The notes: a model not told the origin generated them from the sequence alone. Counted from the first letter of the stretch, positions 9,385 through 17,481 are shown. The stretch: DNA of 24,651 nt from Comamonas sp. (GCA_019236485.1 JAFAIY010000626.1:1-24651); one strand, 5' to 3'. Program-made: numbers and translations.

Positions 9385-10077
9385 TCAGCCCAGATGCTTA
9401 GCGAAAAAGGCCAGCGTGCGCTCGTTGGCCAGGTCCGCGGCGGCCACATCATAGGCGCCGCGCGCATCGCAGTTGAAGCCATGGTCGGCCGCATAGATCT
9501 GGACCTGCACCCGGGGCTGGGCCTGTTTGAAAGCCTCCACCGATTCCAGCGAGATATGGCGATCCTGCGTGCCGAAATGCGCCAGCACCGGGCATAGCGC
9601 CTGGCGGCTGGCCTCCCGCTCGCCCGTCATGCCGCCGCCGTAATAGCACACGGCCGCCGAGACGCTGTCCAGGCTGCAGGCCGCGCGCCAGCTCATCAGT
9701 CCGCCCCAGCAGAAACCCACCACGCCGACCTTGCGGCCCGGCAGTTGCTGGGCCGCATAGGCCACGGCCGCCTCCACATCGCGCAGCGCGCCGGGCGCGG
9801 GCAGGCTCTCCACGGCCGCCTTGAGCGCCACGCCCTGCTTCATGTCCGCCTCGCCATAGCCCAGTTCCACATCGGGCTCGACGCGCGCGAACATGGCGGG
9901 CGCCACGGCCAGATAGCCCTGGGCCGCATAGCGCTCGGCCACGGAGCGGATATGCGCGTTCACGCCAAAAATCTCCTGCAGCACCACGATGGCGCCGCGC
10001 GGCTGGCCCTCGGGCTTGGCCACATAGGCGGGGATGCGGGCGCCGTCCACGGCGGTCAGTTCAACAAAGCTAGCCAT
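9385..10077 (-). CDS. Dienelactone hydrolase family protein
   Basis: 230-residue alpha/beta-hydrolase. The complete dienelactone-hydrolase catalytic set is visible: Glu35 (LQEIFGVN), nucleophile Cys123 (GFCWGG), Asp172 (GTQDRHI) and His199 (AADHGFN), close to the Cys123/Asp171/His202 of the Pseudomonas enzyme. The frame is open further upstream, but the ATG at 10077 is preferred because an AAGGAG Shine-Dalgarno lies 7 bp before it and the length then fits the family. No chlorocatechol genes are nearby, so the physiological substrate is unknown. It precedes the DUF1801 gene by 27 bp. Confidence 0.92.
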   Translation of the reverse strand: MASFVELTAVDGARIPAYVAKPEGQPRGAIVVLQEIFGVNAHIRSVAERYAAQGYLAVAPAMFARVEPDVELGYGEADMKQGVALKAAVESLPAPGALRDVEAAVAYAAQQLPGRKVGVVGFCWGGLMSWRAACSLDSVSAAVCYYGGGMTGEREASRQALCPVLAHFGTQDRHISLESVEAFKQAQPRVQVQIYAADHGFNCDARGAYDVAAADLANERTLAFFAKHLG

Positions 10078-10310
10078 TGCAAGACTCCTTGACAGGGTTC
10101 GGAAGGAATGCGCGACGCAGCCATATCCAGCACCCCGAGGCAATGCTGTAATAAGGGTGGCAGCGTCGGCTGGCCGGCTATTTTTTCACAGGAATGTGGA
10201 TGCCGTGTCACAGCGCCTCGCACAGGATTGCCTGCATAGGCCGCAGCCGGCCCAGGCAGACCGACGCGGCGGCGCGACAGCCCGATCGCTATTTCCGGAG
10301 ACAATCTGCC

Positions 10311-10958
10311 ATGGATCTCAAGCCCCTGATCACCCTGGTCGCCATCATCAACCCGCTGGCCATCATTCCGTTCTTCATCCACTACACCGCGGGCTTCAGC
10401 GCCCAGCAGCGCTGGCAGACCATACGCACGGCGGCGTTTGCGGCGTTCTGCGTGATCGCGGTCTGCGCCCTGCTGGGCCTGCAGATCCTGCAGTTCTTCA
10501 ATATCTCGCTGCAGAGCTTCCAGGTCGGCGGCGGCCTGCTGCTGCTCATCAGCGCGATGAATATGCTCAACTCGCGCCCGGCCGAAGACCGCCCCAACAA
10601 CAGCACGCTGGAGGCCGGCGTGGAAAAAGCCGCCGAGGGCAACAGCATTGCCGTGGTGCCGCTGACCATTCCGCTGCTGACCGGCCCCGCGGCCATGTCC
10701 ACCGTGGTGATCTATGCCGATCAGGCGCGCACCATCTGGCAGCATCTGGCACTGCTAGGCTATGGCGTGGTAGTGGCCGTTGCCATCATGGTCTGCTTCT
10801 CGCTGGCCGACCCCATAGCCCGCGCACTGGGCAAGACCGGCATCAATGTGATGACGCGGCTCATGGGCCTGATCCTGGCGGCCCTGGCCATCGAGGTGAT
10901 GACGGGCGGGCTGATCAAGATCTTCCCCATCCTGGCCTCGCCCGCGATCTACCCGTGA
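10311..10958 (+). CDS. MarC-family integral membrane protein
   Basis: 215-residue protein with about six transmembrane helices in the MarC/YchE/YhgN (UPF0056) family. Characteristic segments are TLVAIINPLAIIPFFI, QVGGGLLLLISAMNML, VPLTIPLLTGPAAMSTVV and GINVMTRLMGLILAALAIE. The ATG at 10311 gives the family N-terminus (MDLKPLITLVAIINPL) and follows GGAG at a suitable distance; the frame is open further upstream, but that part is not membrane-like. The name comes from the mar locus, but a role in antibiotic resistance has not held up and the substrate is unknown. The gene is divergent from the dienelactone hydrolase gene and followed at once by an intergenic repeat. Confidence 0.92.
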   Translation: MDLKPLITLVAIINPLAIIPFFIHYTAGFSAQQRWQTIRTAAFAAFCVIAVCALLGLQILQFFNISLQSFQVGGGLLLLISAMNMLNSRPAEDRPNNSTLEAGVEKAAEGNSIAVVPLTIPLLTGPAAMSTVVIYADQARTIWQHLALLGYGVVVAVAIMVCFSLADPIARALGKTGINVMTRLMGLILAALAIEVMTGGLIKIFPILASPAIYP

Positions 10959-10990
10959 CCCCCTGAGGCGCTTCGCGCCTCCCCCAAGGG
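10959..10990. repeat. Intergenic palindromic repeat, copy 1 (short)
   Basis: Directly after the MarC stop, CCCCCT leads into GAGGCG (10965-10970), loop CTTCG, CGCCTC (10976-10981), then CCCCCAAGGG. The hairpin probably also serves as a terminator between the convergent MarC and hemerythrin genes. It is related in style to the copies at 14225 and 20612: C-tract, GC-rich stem and CCAAGG-type core. Confidence 0.5.
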
Positions 10991-11024
10991 TCCGCTTGCT
11001 TGGAGCCCCTGGCCCGGGTCTGCT

Positions 11025-11522
11025 TTAAGCGGTGGCTTCTTCCTGGTGTTCTGCGCTTCCGCAAGCGCCGCCGCAGCCGGTGATGGGCTGCGCCGGCAAT
11101 TCCTGGGGCGCCAGCAGCTGGCCCGTGACGGGGTCGAAGCCCGTGCGGCGCAGATGCAGGGCCAGGGCCGCATCCATATTCTGGGCATGGTGGCTGAACC
11201 AGGGCCCCAGTTCGGCCGCCATATGGCGAATCGTGGTCAGTTCGCCCTGCGCGCCCTTGAGCGCGCCCTCGTGCATCACGGCCAGCACCACCTTGTGCTG
11301 CTGGCTGTGGCAGTTGCCCGTGGCAAAGCCCGTGGTCTGCATCCAGCGGTCTTCCTGGTCAAAGTGCTGCTGGGTATGGGCGATCAGCTCGTCCCAGAGC
11401 GCGCACAGGCTCTCGTCGGGGGCGACGTCCACCCTGGCCAGCAGGGCCACAAACTCTTCATGCACCGCATCCATGGCGGGCAGGTCCAGGATGAGGGCGG
11501 CATTCCATTCGAGGCTGGCCAT
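11025..11522 (-). CDS. Bacteriohemerythrin-like diiron O2-binding protein
   Basis: 165-residue single-domain hemerythrin. All seven expected diiron ligands are present: His21, His53 with Glu57 (HxxxE), His72 with His76 (HxxxH), His112 with Asp117 (HxxxxD). It is expected to bind O2 reversibly in the cytoplasm, for O2 storage, delivery or sensing. The ATG at 11522 is chosen because an AAGGAG site lies 5 bp upstream and the next residues (MASLEWN) start the domain; a longer frame to 11591 lacks such a site. The C-terminal tail after about residue 145 carries Cys150 and Cys154 (CGGAC), unusual for the family. It is a single gene, convergent with MarC. Confidence 0.93.
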   Translation of the reverse strand: MASLEWNAALILDLPAMDAVHEEFVALLARVDVAPDESLCALWDELIAHTQQHFDQEDRWMQTTGFATGNCHSQQHKVVLAVMHEGALKGAQGELTTIRHMAAELGPWFSHHAQNMDAALALHLRRTGFDPVTGQLLAPQELPAQPITGCGGACGSAEHQEEATA

Positions 11523-11658
11523 GGCGGCTCCTTGTTCGGGGTTGAGGACTCTGCAGCTTAGAAAGCCTGCGCCCTCCCGCCATTGACCCAAATCAGCAAA
11601 ATCGCCTGCCGCGCTTGCCCTGGATCAAGCCGGCCCTGCGGGGCCAGCCCGGGGCCGG

Positions 11659-12348
11659 TCAGCGGCCCTGGCTCTGCAGCCAGCGGCTGAGCTGGTCGAC
11701 CGCCTCGTCCACGGCCAGCGCCATGGCCCGGGCTCCGCCCGCGGCATCCGCGCTCGCGGCCGGCGCCTGGGCCGTGAACACCTGCTGGCCCAAGAGGCTG
11801 TTGCCCACGCCGCCATCGGTGCGGCCTATCAGGCTGGCGCTCAGGCGCACCACGGCCCGGCTGCTCTGGGCGCTGTCGAAGACCTGGCTGAACTCGTCCA
11901 CATCCACGCGCAGCATGGCCACGGCGCGCTTGTCGGCGGGTGCCATGCTCACATTGTCCCGGCCCGAGAGAATGGGGCGCACCGTCCCCAGGCGCATGCG
12001 CAGCCGCTGCTCCAGCATCTGGGCCGGGGGCAGGCTCCAGCGCGCGTTCTGATAAGCGAGCAGCTGCTGGCCATCGGCATAGCTGAGCCGGTAGAACATG
12101 GCCGTCAGGCCTTCGGGCAGGCCCGGGGTCTGGACTTCGGCCAGCACCAGGGGCAGAGCGTCGGCCCGGCGCGCCGCCGCTGCGCCGGGCTGGGAGGCGC
12201 TCAGATCACTGAGCCCCAGGTCATAGCGTGCGGGCTGGGTGGGCGCGGTAGGCAGGCCCGAGCAGGCGGCCAGCACCAGCACCAGAGCGGAGCCGCTGAA
12301 CACACGCAGCATGCTGCGCCCGGAGATGAAGAGGTTTTGCAATGCCAT
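11659..12348 (-). CDS. ABC-transport auxiliary lipoprotein of the MCE operon (PqiC-like)
   Basis: 229-residue lipoprotein of the ABC-type transport auxiliary family (PqiC-like). The signal peptide ends in a lipobox VLAAC, with Cys29 as the lipidation site. The body has the family pattern around RYDLGL, then a beta-rich domain with YRLSYADGQQLLAYQNARWSLPPAQML. The ATG at 12348 has an AAGGA site at good spacing. An upstream GTG at 12372 would overlap the preceding gene's stop (GTGA) and add 8 residues. It is the last gene of the operon and likely sits in the outer membrane facing the periplasm, partnering the MCE protein as PqiC does PqiB. Confidence 0.88.
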   Translation of the reverse strand: MALQNLFISGRSMLRVFSGSALVLVLAACSGLPTAPTQPARYDLGLSDLSASQPGAAAARRADALPLVLAEVQTPGLPEGLTAMFYRLSYADGQQLLAYQNARWSLPPAQMLEQRLRMRLGTVRPILSGRDNVSMAPADKRAVAMLRVDVDEFSQVFDSAQSSRAVVRLSASLIGRTDGGVGNSLLGQQVFTAQAPAASADAAGGARAMALAVDEAVDQLSRWLQSQGR

Positions 12349-12368
12349 GGCGATTCCTTGTTTGCGTG

Positions 12369-13322
12369 TCACTTCGCCGCAGCCGGGGCCGCAAAGCCGG
12401 CCTCGCCGGGGCCGGGCTGGCCCACGCCCTGGCCGTAGATCACGGCCTGGGGGTTGTCGCTGAAGCGGCCGGCGGCCGTCCCCAGGCGGCGCACCGCGCG
12501 GGAGACATCGTCGGCCGCGCCGTTGATGCGCGGCAAGGTGTTGCGGCCCAGAGAGTCCGCGGCCTGGGTCAGGGCCTGCGTGCCCTGGGCAATCTGCTGC
12601 AGCGGACCGTCGGGCGCGTTGACCCGGCGCACGGTCTGCTGCAGATCGGCGGCCACGCCCGTGGCCGCGTCGCCGGCCCGGGTCAGCGAGTGCAGGGTCT
12701 GGCGCGCATCGGCCGTGAGCTCGGGGAAGCCCGCGGCGGCCTTGTTCATGGTGGCCGCGAGCTTGTTGACGCCGTCGGCCGCGGCCGCGATATTGTCCAG
12801 CGCCTCGCTCACGCGCTTCTGGTTGCCTTCGTCCAGCAGGGCGTTCAGGCGGCGCGAGATTTCATCCGCACGGTCCAGCAGCACCGGCCCCTGGTCGGCC
12901 AGCATGTTCAGCGGCGACGACTTCATCGGCAGGCGCGGCAGCCCGCTGGAGCCGGGCTTGAGGTGCTCCAGCTCCTCCTTGCTGTCGTCGAGCTGGATAT
13001 GGGCCAGGCCCGTCACCCCCTGGTAGCCGAGCTGCGCATAGGTGGTTTCGGTGATCGGCGTGTCCTCGCCCACGGCGATGCGGATCAGCACATTGCCCGG
13101 CGCCTGGGGGTCGAAGCCTATGCGCACCACCTTGCCCACGGGCACGCCCTTGTAGCGCACCGTGGCCTGGGGCTGCAGGCCGCTGACCCCGTCCTTGGTG
13201 GACATTTCATAGAGCTGGTATTCGCGGTTGTCGCGCGTCAGCCAGACGGCCAGACCGGCCAGCAGGGCCGCCACCAGCAGCACAAAGATGCCGGCCGCCA
13301 TGGCATGAGACTTGTTTTCCAT
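12369..13322 (-). CDS. MCE (MlaD-family) periplasmic lipid-transport protein
   Basis: 317-residue inner-membrane-anchored MCE protein. One transmembrane helix (about 8-28) is followed by a single MCE domain (about 38-118) with YKGVPVGKVVRIGFD and TTYAQLGYQGVTGLAHIQL. The remaining about 190 residues are mostly alpha-helical, as expected for a helical tube or coiled-coil barrel, and end in an Ala/Gly/Pro-rich tail. MCE proteins form hexamers that carry phospholipids across the periplasm. The start overlaps the ATPase stop as TGATG, indicating translational coupling. The protein is longer than E. coli MlaD (about 183 residues), so this is a second-type MCE system rather than canonical Mla. Confidence 0.93.
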   Translation of the reverse strand: MENKSHAMAAGIFVLLVAALLAGLAVWLTRDNREYQLYEMSTKDGVSGLQPQATVRYKGVPVGKVVRIGFDPQAPGNVLIRIAVGEDTPITETTYAQLGYQGVTGLAHIQLDDSKEELEHLKPGSSGLPRLPMKSSPLNMLADQGPVLLDRADEISRRLNALLDEGNQKRVSEALDNIAAAADGVNKLAATMNKAAAGFPELTADARQTLHSLTRAGDAATGVAADLQQTVRRVNAPDGPLQQIAQGTQALTQAADSLGRNTLPRINGAADDVSRAVRRLGTAAGRFSDNPQAVIYGQGVGQPGPGEAGFAAPAAAK

Positions 13323-14182
13323 CAGCTTTCCTCTGCGGCCGGGCCGCCTTGCACCGGGGTCATGGCTCTGCGGCCGCGTTCGCCCTGGAAAAAGTGTTCG
13401 ATGAACGGATGCTTGACCTCGGCCACGGCACGCGGAGCGCCTGTCACCAGCACCCTCTTCTCGGCCAGCACGGCCACGCGCGTGGACAGAGCGAACAAAG
13501 TGTCCAGATCATGAGTGACCATGATCACGGTCAGGCCCAGCTCGGCATGGATGTCGCGCAGCAGCTCGCAGAACTCGTCCGAGCCCTTGGGGTCCAGGCC
13601 GGCCGTGGGCTCGTCCAGCAACAGCAGCGGCGGGTCCATGATGAGCGAGCGCGCCAACGCCACGCGCTTGATCATGCCGCCCGACAGATCGGCGGGCATG
13701 CGCGACGCATGCTCGGGCTTGAGGCCCACCATCTGCAGCTTGACCATGGCCGCGTCGCGCACCACGGCATCGGGCAGCGTGCCCTGCTCGCGCAGCGCAA
13801 ACGCGATGTTGTCCAGCACATTGAAGGCCGAATACAAAGCCCCCTGCTGGAACAGCATGCCCACATGGCTGGCGGCCAGCTCGCCGCTGATGACCTCGCG
13901 CGAAGGCCGGCCATCGATGGTGACCGTGCCCCGGGACGGCGAAAGCAGGCCCAGTATCTGGCGCAGCAGCACGGTCTTGCCCGTGCCCGAGCCGCCGACC
14001 AGGGTCAGTATCTCGCCCGGATAGACATCAAAATTCAAATCCTGGTGCACCGCAAAGCGGCTCTCGCCCGAACCAAACTCGGTCCACAGATCCTTGGCCT
14101 GCACCAGAGGCTTCACATCCTGCGGCGGCACATAGCCACCGACAGCACCGTCGATCAGGCGGTTTTGCATCACTTCAGCCAT
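13322..14182 (-). CDS. MCE-system ABC transporter ATPase (MlaF-like)
   Basis: 286-residue ABC ATPase. Walker A GGSGTGKT (63-70), Q-loop FQQGALYSAF (111-120), signature LSGGM (166-170), Walker B LLLLDEP (Asp190, Glu191) and the switch His224 (VTHD) are all present. The signature and the sequence SGGMIKRVALARSL are typical of MlaF-type ATPases that pair with MlaE permeases. The ATG at 14182 follows GGAG at suitable spacing; a GTG at 14206 would add 8 residues. It overlaps the MCE gene by one base and is separated from the permease by 119 bp containing an intergenic repeat. Confidence 0.94.
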   Translation of the reverse strand: MAEVMQNRLIDGAVGGYVPPQDVKPLVQAKDLWTEFGSGESRFAVHQDLNFDVYPGEILTLVGGSGTGKTVLLRQILGLLSPSRGTVTIDGRPSREVISGELAASHVGMLFQQGALYSAFNVLDNIAFALREQGTLPDAVVRDAAMVKLQMVGLKPEHASRMPADLSGGMIKRVALARSLIMDPPLLLLDEPTAGLDPKGSDEFCELLRDIHAELGLTVIMVTHDLDTLFALSTRVAVLAEKRVLVTGAPRAVAEVKHPFIEHFFQGERGRRAMTPVQGGPAAEES

Positions 14183-14224
14183 TCGCGCGCTCTCCAAAAC
14201 CGGCACGGCCCAACTCGGGGGCGC

Positions 14225-14282
14225 CGAGCAAGAGCCGCCTCGCGGCGATGGCGTCGTCCCCCTTGGGGGAAGCGGCGACGCC
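14225..14282. repeat. Intergenic palindromic repeat, copy 2, inside the MCE operon
   Basis: CGAGCAAGAGCCGCC (14225-14239) opens the element and is almost identical to 20612-20626 (one mismatch). GCCGC/GCGGC forms a small stem (about 14234-14246). A long hairpin follows: GGCGTCG (14250-14256), TCCCC/GGGGA (14257-14270) and CGACGCC (14276-14282). It lies between permease and ATPase genes on the same strand and may modulate the ratio of their transcripts. Confidence 0.65.
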
Positions 14283-14301
14283 GCACAGGAGGTAGATCAT
14301 G

Positions 14302-15429
14302 TCAAAACCCCACATTCCTAAACAGGATGGCGAAGATCGCATCCACGACGATGACCATGGTGATGGACGAGACCACCGACGCCGTCGTACCGCGGCCCAG
14401 GCTTTGCGTATTCGGCTCCACCTTCAGGCCCCAGTGGCAGCCTATCAGCGCGATCAGCACGCCGAAGACCACGGATTTGCCCATGGCCAGGCCCAGATTG
14501 CCGACCTTGACGGCCGCCGGCAGGCTTTGCAGGAAATAGGAGGGCGTGATGTCCATGGTCAGGTCCGCCGCCACCATGCCGCCGGCCAGCGCGGCCAGAA
14601 TGGTCCACAGCGACACCAGCGGCATGGACACGGCCAGCGCCAGAGCGCGCGGCAGCACCAGCCGGAAGCCCTTGGAAATGCCCATGACCTGCATGGCATC
14701 GAGCTCCTCGGTCACGCGCATCACGCCGATCTGGGCCGTGATCGCCGAGCCGCTGCGCCCCGCCACCAGAATCGCCGCCAGCAGCGGCCCGAGCTCGCGA
14801 ATCAGCGAAATGCCGAGGATGTTGACGATAAAGGATTCGGCCCCGAACTGGCGCAGCTGCAGCGCCATCAGATAGGCCAGCACCACGCCGATCAGAAAAC
14901 CCACCAGCGCCGTGATGGGCAGGGCCGTGGCGCCCGTGGCAAAGAGATGGCCCGAGATATCGCGCCATGGGCCCCGCAGGGGCTGGCGCGCCAGGCGCAC
15001 ACAGTCCAGCAGCAGCTGGCCTATCAGCTGAATCAGATCGGCAAAATGCCCGCGCGCATTGATCACCAGCTGTCCCAGCTGGTTGACCTGGCACATCAGG
15101 CCCGAGGGCTCGGGCTTGGGCTCGGGCACGTCGCTGAACTTCGCCACGCGCTCCAGCATGGCGCGCTGGTTGCTCGTGGTCTGCAGCCGCTCGGGCCAGC
15201 GCCGCCCCCATTGCTGCCACAGCAGCTGGGCGCCCACATGGTCCAGCCAGCCCAGCTGCTGCAGGTCCCAGCCCGCGCCCGCGGGCACGGACTTGATCTG
15301 CGGCGCCAGCCGGCGCCAGATGGAGCGGTCGCCCAGCTCCGCGGCACTCCAGCGGCCCGCAGGCACGGCCCACTGCAGGCCATCGCGGGTCTGCAGCGGA
15401 CATTGAGGTATTTGATCGGTGCGGGACAA
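14302..15429 (-). CDS. MCE-system permease with N-terminal STAS-like domain (MlaE-like)
   Basis: 375-residue protein with two parts. Residues 1 to about 110 resemble a STAS (MlaB-like) domain: GRWSAAELGDRSIWRRLAPQ, then AGWDLQQLGWLDHVGAQLLWQQW. From about 115 the MlaE permease follows, with the long amphipathic N-helix (NQLGQLVINARGHFADLIQLIGQLLLDC) and the conserved QLRQFGAESFIVNILGISLIRELGPLLAAILVAGRSGSAI and VTEELDAMQVMGIS. No ATG fits. TTG at 15429 is chosen because AGGA lies about 8 bp upstream and it gives the usual length; the open frame extends to 15567 but those residues are not family-like. It is the first gene of the operon. Confidence 0.88.
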   Translation of the reverse strand: MSRTDQIPQCPLQTRDGLQWAVPAGRWSAAELGDRSIWRRLAPQIKSVPAGAGWDLQQLGWLDHVGAQLLWQQWGRRWPERLQTTSNQRAMLERVAKFSDVPEPKPEPSGLMCQVNQLGQLVINARGHFADLIQLIGQLLLDCVRLARQPLRGPWRDISGHLFATGATALPITALVGFLIGVVLAYLMALQLRQFGAESFIVNILGISLIRELGPLLAAILVAGRSGSAITAQIGVMRVTEELDAMQVMGISKGFRLVLPRALALAVSMPLVSLWTILAALAGGMVAADLTMDITPSYFLQSLPAAVKVGNLGLAMGKSVVFGVLIALIGCHWGLKVEPNTQSLGRGTTASVVSSITMVIVVDAIFAILFRNVGF

Positions 15430-15593
15430 AGAAAGCTTCCTAGATCGGATTGGCGGACGGACCCTACTGGCCAAGCAGCATAACTCACCGATACATGGCC
15501 TATCTTGGCCGGCCATGGGCACGTCGCGACCCGCTGCCGCGGGTTCCAGACGGCCAGACCCATGCAATTTTTATCAAAAAACCGCTGCAGCCA

Positions 15594-15621
15594 TTACCAA
15601 TAAAGAGCAAAACGCTATTAA
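15594..15621 (+). promoter_or_regulatory. Candidate promoter for the GMC oxidoreductase gene
   Basis: In the 297-bp divergent gap (15430-15726), an AT-rich stretch at about 15567-15628 contains TTACCA (15594-15599) and TATTAA (15616-15621) separated by 16 bp. This is a partial sigma-70 match in an otherwise GC-rich region. Nothing comparably clear is seen for the leftward MCE operon. Confidence 0.3.
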
Positions 15622-15726
15622 ATAAGGAGCTTAACAGGCTTACCCTATCGACAGGCGAAGCCGAGCTCGCACAATGAATCCGTATTTCGCCAACGAACTC
15701 CCCGCATCCGGTCTTCCATCTGCCTC

Positions 15727-17433
15727 ATGAGCGACACCACGTTCGACTACATCGTCATCGGCGGCGGCACAGCCGGCGCGCTGCTGTGCAACCGCCTCTC
15801 CCGCAACCCCAACCACCGCGTGCTGCTGCTGGAAGCCGGGCGCAAGGACGACTACCACTGGATTCACATCCCCGTGGGCTATCTCTACTGCATAGGCAAC
15901 CCGCGCACCGACTGGCTCTACAAGACCGAGCCCGAGCCCGGCCTCAACGGCCGCAGCCTGCGCTATCCGCGCGGCAAGACGCTGGGCGGCTGCTCCAGCA
16001 TCAACGGCATGATCTATATGCGCGGCCAGGCGCGCGACTATGAGCAATGGGCCGATCTCACGGGCGACGCGGCCTGGCGCTGGGACCAGGTCCTGCCGGC
16101 CTTCAAGCAGCACGAGAGCCACTGGCGGCTGGACGCGGGCCAGGAGGCCGGCGAGGAGTTCCGCCGCCTGCATGGCGGCAGCGGCGAATGGCGCGTGGAA
16201 AAGCAGCGCCTGCGCTGGGACATACTCGACGCCTTCGCCCAGGCCGCGCAGCAGGCCGGCATTCCGGCCACCGACGATTTCAACCGCGGCTGCAACGAAG
16301 GCGTGGGCTATTTCGAGGTCAACCAGAAGAGCGGCTGGCGCTGGAACACGGCCAAGGCTTTTTTGCGCCCCAGCTGCTACGGCCGGCCCAATTTCGAGAT
16401 GTGGACCTCGGCCCAGGTCAGCCGGCTGCTGCTGGAGCCGCAGCCCGACGGCAGCCAGCGCTGCACGGGCGCCGAGGTCTGGACCGGCGAGGAAATGGTC
16501 ACGGTGCAGGCCGAGCGCGAGGTGCTGCTGTGCGCGGGCGCCGTGAATTCGCCTCAGATACTGCAGCTCTCGGGCCTGGGCCCGGGCGAGCTGCTGCAGC
16601 GCCACGGCATCGCGGTACGCCGCGATCTGCCCGGCGTGGGCGCAAACCTGCAGGATCATCTGCAGATCCGCTCGGTCTACAAGGTCCAGGGGGCCAGGAC
16701 ACTCAACACCCTGGCCTCCAGCCTGATGGGCAAGGCCGCCATCGGCCTGGAATACGCGCTCCGGCGCAGCGGCCCGATGAGCATGGCGCCCTCCCAGCTC
16801 GGGGCCTTCACGCGCAGCGACCCGTCGCGCCCCCATCCGAACCTCGAATACCATGTGCAGCCGCTGTCGCTCGAGGCTTTTGGCGAGCCCCTGCACGACT
16901 TCCCGGCCTTCACGGCCAGCGTCTGCAACCTCAACCCCACGAGCCGGGGCACGGTGCGGCTGCAAAGCGCGGACTTCCGCCAGGCCCCGGCGATCGCGCC
17001 CCACTACCTGTCCACGGCCGAGGACCGGCAGGTCGCCGCCGACAGCCTGCGCGTGACGCGCCGCATCGTCGGCCAGCCGGCGCTCGCGCGCTTCCAGCCC
17101 GAGGAATGGAAGCCCGGCCCGCAATACCAGAGCGACGAGGAGCTGGCGCGCCTGGCCGGCGATATCGCCACCACCATCTTCCACCCCGTGGGCACCACCA
17201 AGATGGGGCGCGCGGACGACCCCATGGCCGTGCTCGACAGCCGCTTCAGGGTACGCGGCGTGCAGGGCCTGCGCGTGGTCGATGCCGGCGCCATGCCCAC
17301 CATCACCAGCGGCAATACCAACAGCCCCACGCTGATGATGGCCGAGAAGGCCGCGGGCTGGATAGTCGCGGAAGCCAGAGAAAGCGTCCCCCAGGCTGCG
17401 GAGCCCGAGGTGCTGTTTCGCCTGACGCTGTGA
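15727..17433 (+). CDS. GMC-family FAD-dependent oxidoreductase
   Basis: 568-residue glucose-methanol-choline oxidoreductase, probably an alcohol dehydrogenase of the choline-dehydrogenase/AlkJ type. The Rossmann FAD site GGGTAG is at 12-17, with the ribose-binding acid in LLLEAG; the GMC signature GGCSSINGMIYMRGQARDYEQW follows. The catalytic pair is His486 (HPVGTTKMG) and Asn530 (GNTNSPT), spaced by 44 residues as in choline oxidase (His466/Asn510). There is no signal peptide, so it is likely cytoplasmic or membrane-associated, passing electrons to quinone. The substrate cannot be told. It is divergent from the MCE operon. Confidence 0.92.
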   Translation: MSDTTFDYIVIGGGTAGALLCNRLSRNPNHRVLLLEAGRKDDYHWIHIPVGYLYCIGNPRTDWLYKTEPEPGLNGRSLRYPRGKTLGGCSSINGMIYMRGQARDYEQWADLTGDAAWRWDQVLPAFKQHESHWRLDAGQEAGEEFRRLHGGSGEWRVEKQRLRWDILDAFAQAAQQAGIPATDDFNRGCNEGVGYFEVNQKSGWRWNTAKAFLRPSCYGRPNFEMWTSAQVSRLLLEPQPDGSQRCTGAEVWTGEEMVTVQAEREVLLCAGAVNSPQILQLSGLGPGELLQRHGIAVRRDLPGVGANLQDHLQIRSVYKVQGARTLNTLASSLMGKAAIGLEYALRRSGPMSMAPSQLGAFTRSDPSRPHPNLEYHVQPLSLEAFGEPLHDFPAFTASVCNLNPTSRGTVRLQSADFRQAPAIAPHYLSTAEDRQVAADSLRVTRRIVGQPALARFQPEEWKPGPQYQSDEELARLAGDIATTIFHPVGTTKMGRADDPMAVLDSRFRVRGVQGLRVVDAGAMPTITSGNTNSPTLMMAEKAAGWIVAEARESVPQAAEPEVLFRLTL

Positions 17434-17481
17434 CGCGGCCGGCCGGCGCCATACGCCAGCTGGCTGCGGATTTCTGTCCGC

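Noticed and set aside
10081..10310. Operator or small gene in the gap between the dienelactone hydrolase and MarC genes
   Set aside because: Apart from the ribosome sites of both genes, no convincing promoter, inverted repeat or coding signal was seen.
10311..10958. Multiple-antibiotic-resistance function for the MarC homologue
   Set aside because: The name reflects genomic position in E. coli; the family has no proven resistance role.
12342..13514. 390-codon plus-strand frame opposite the MCE and lipoprotein genes
   Set aside because: Antisense of overlapping, translationally coupled genes; low-complexity His/Gln/Arg composition.
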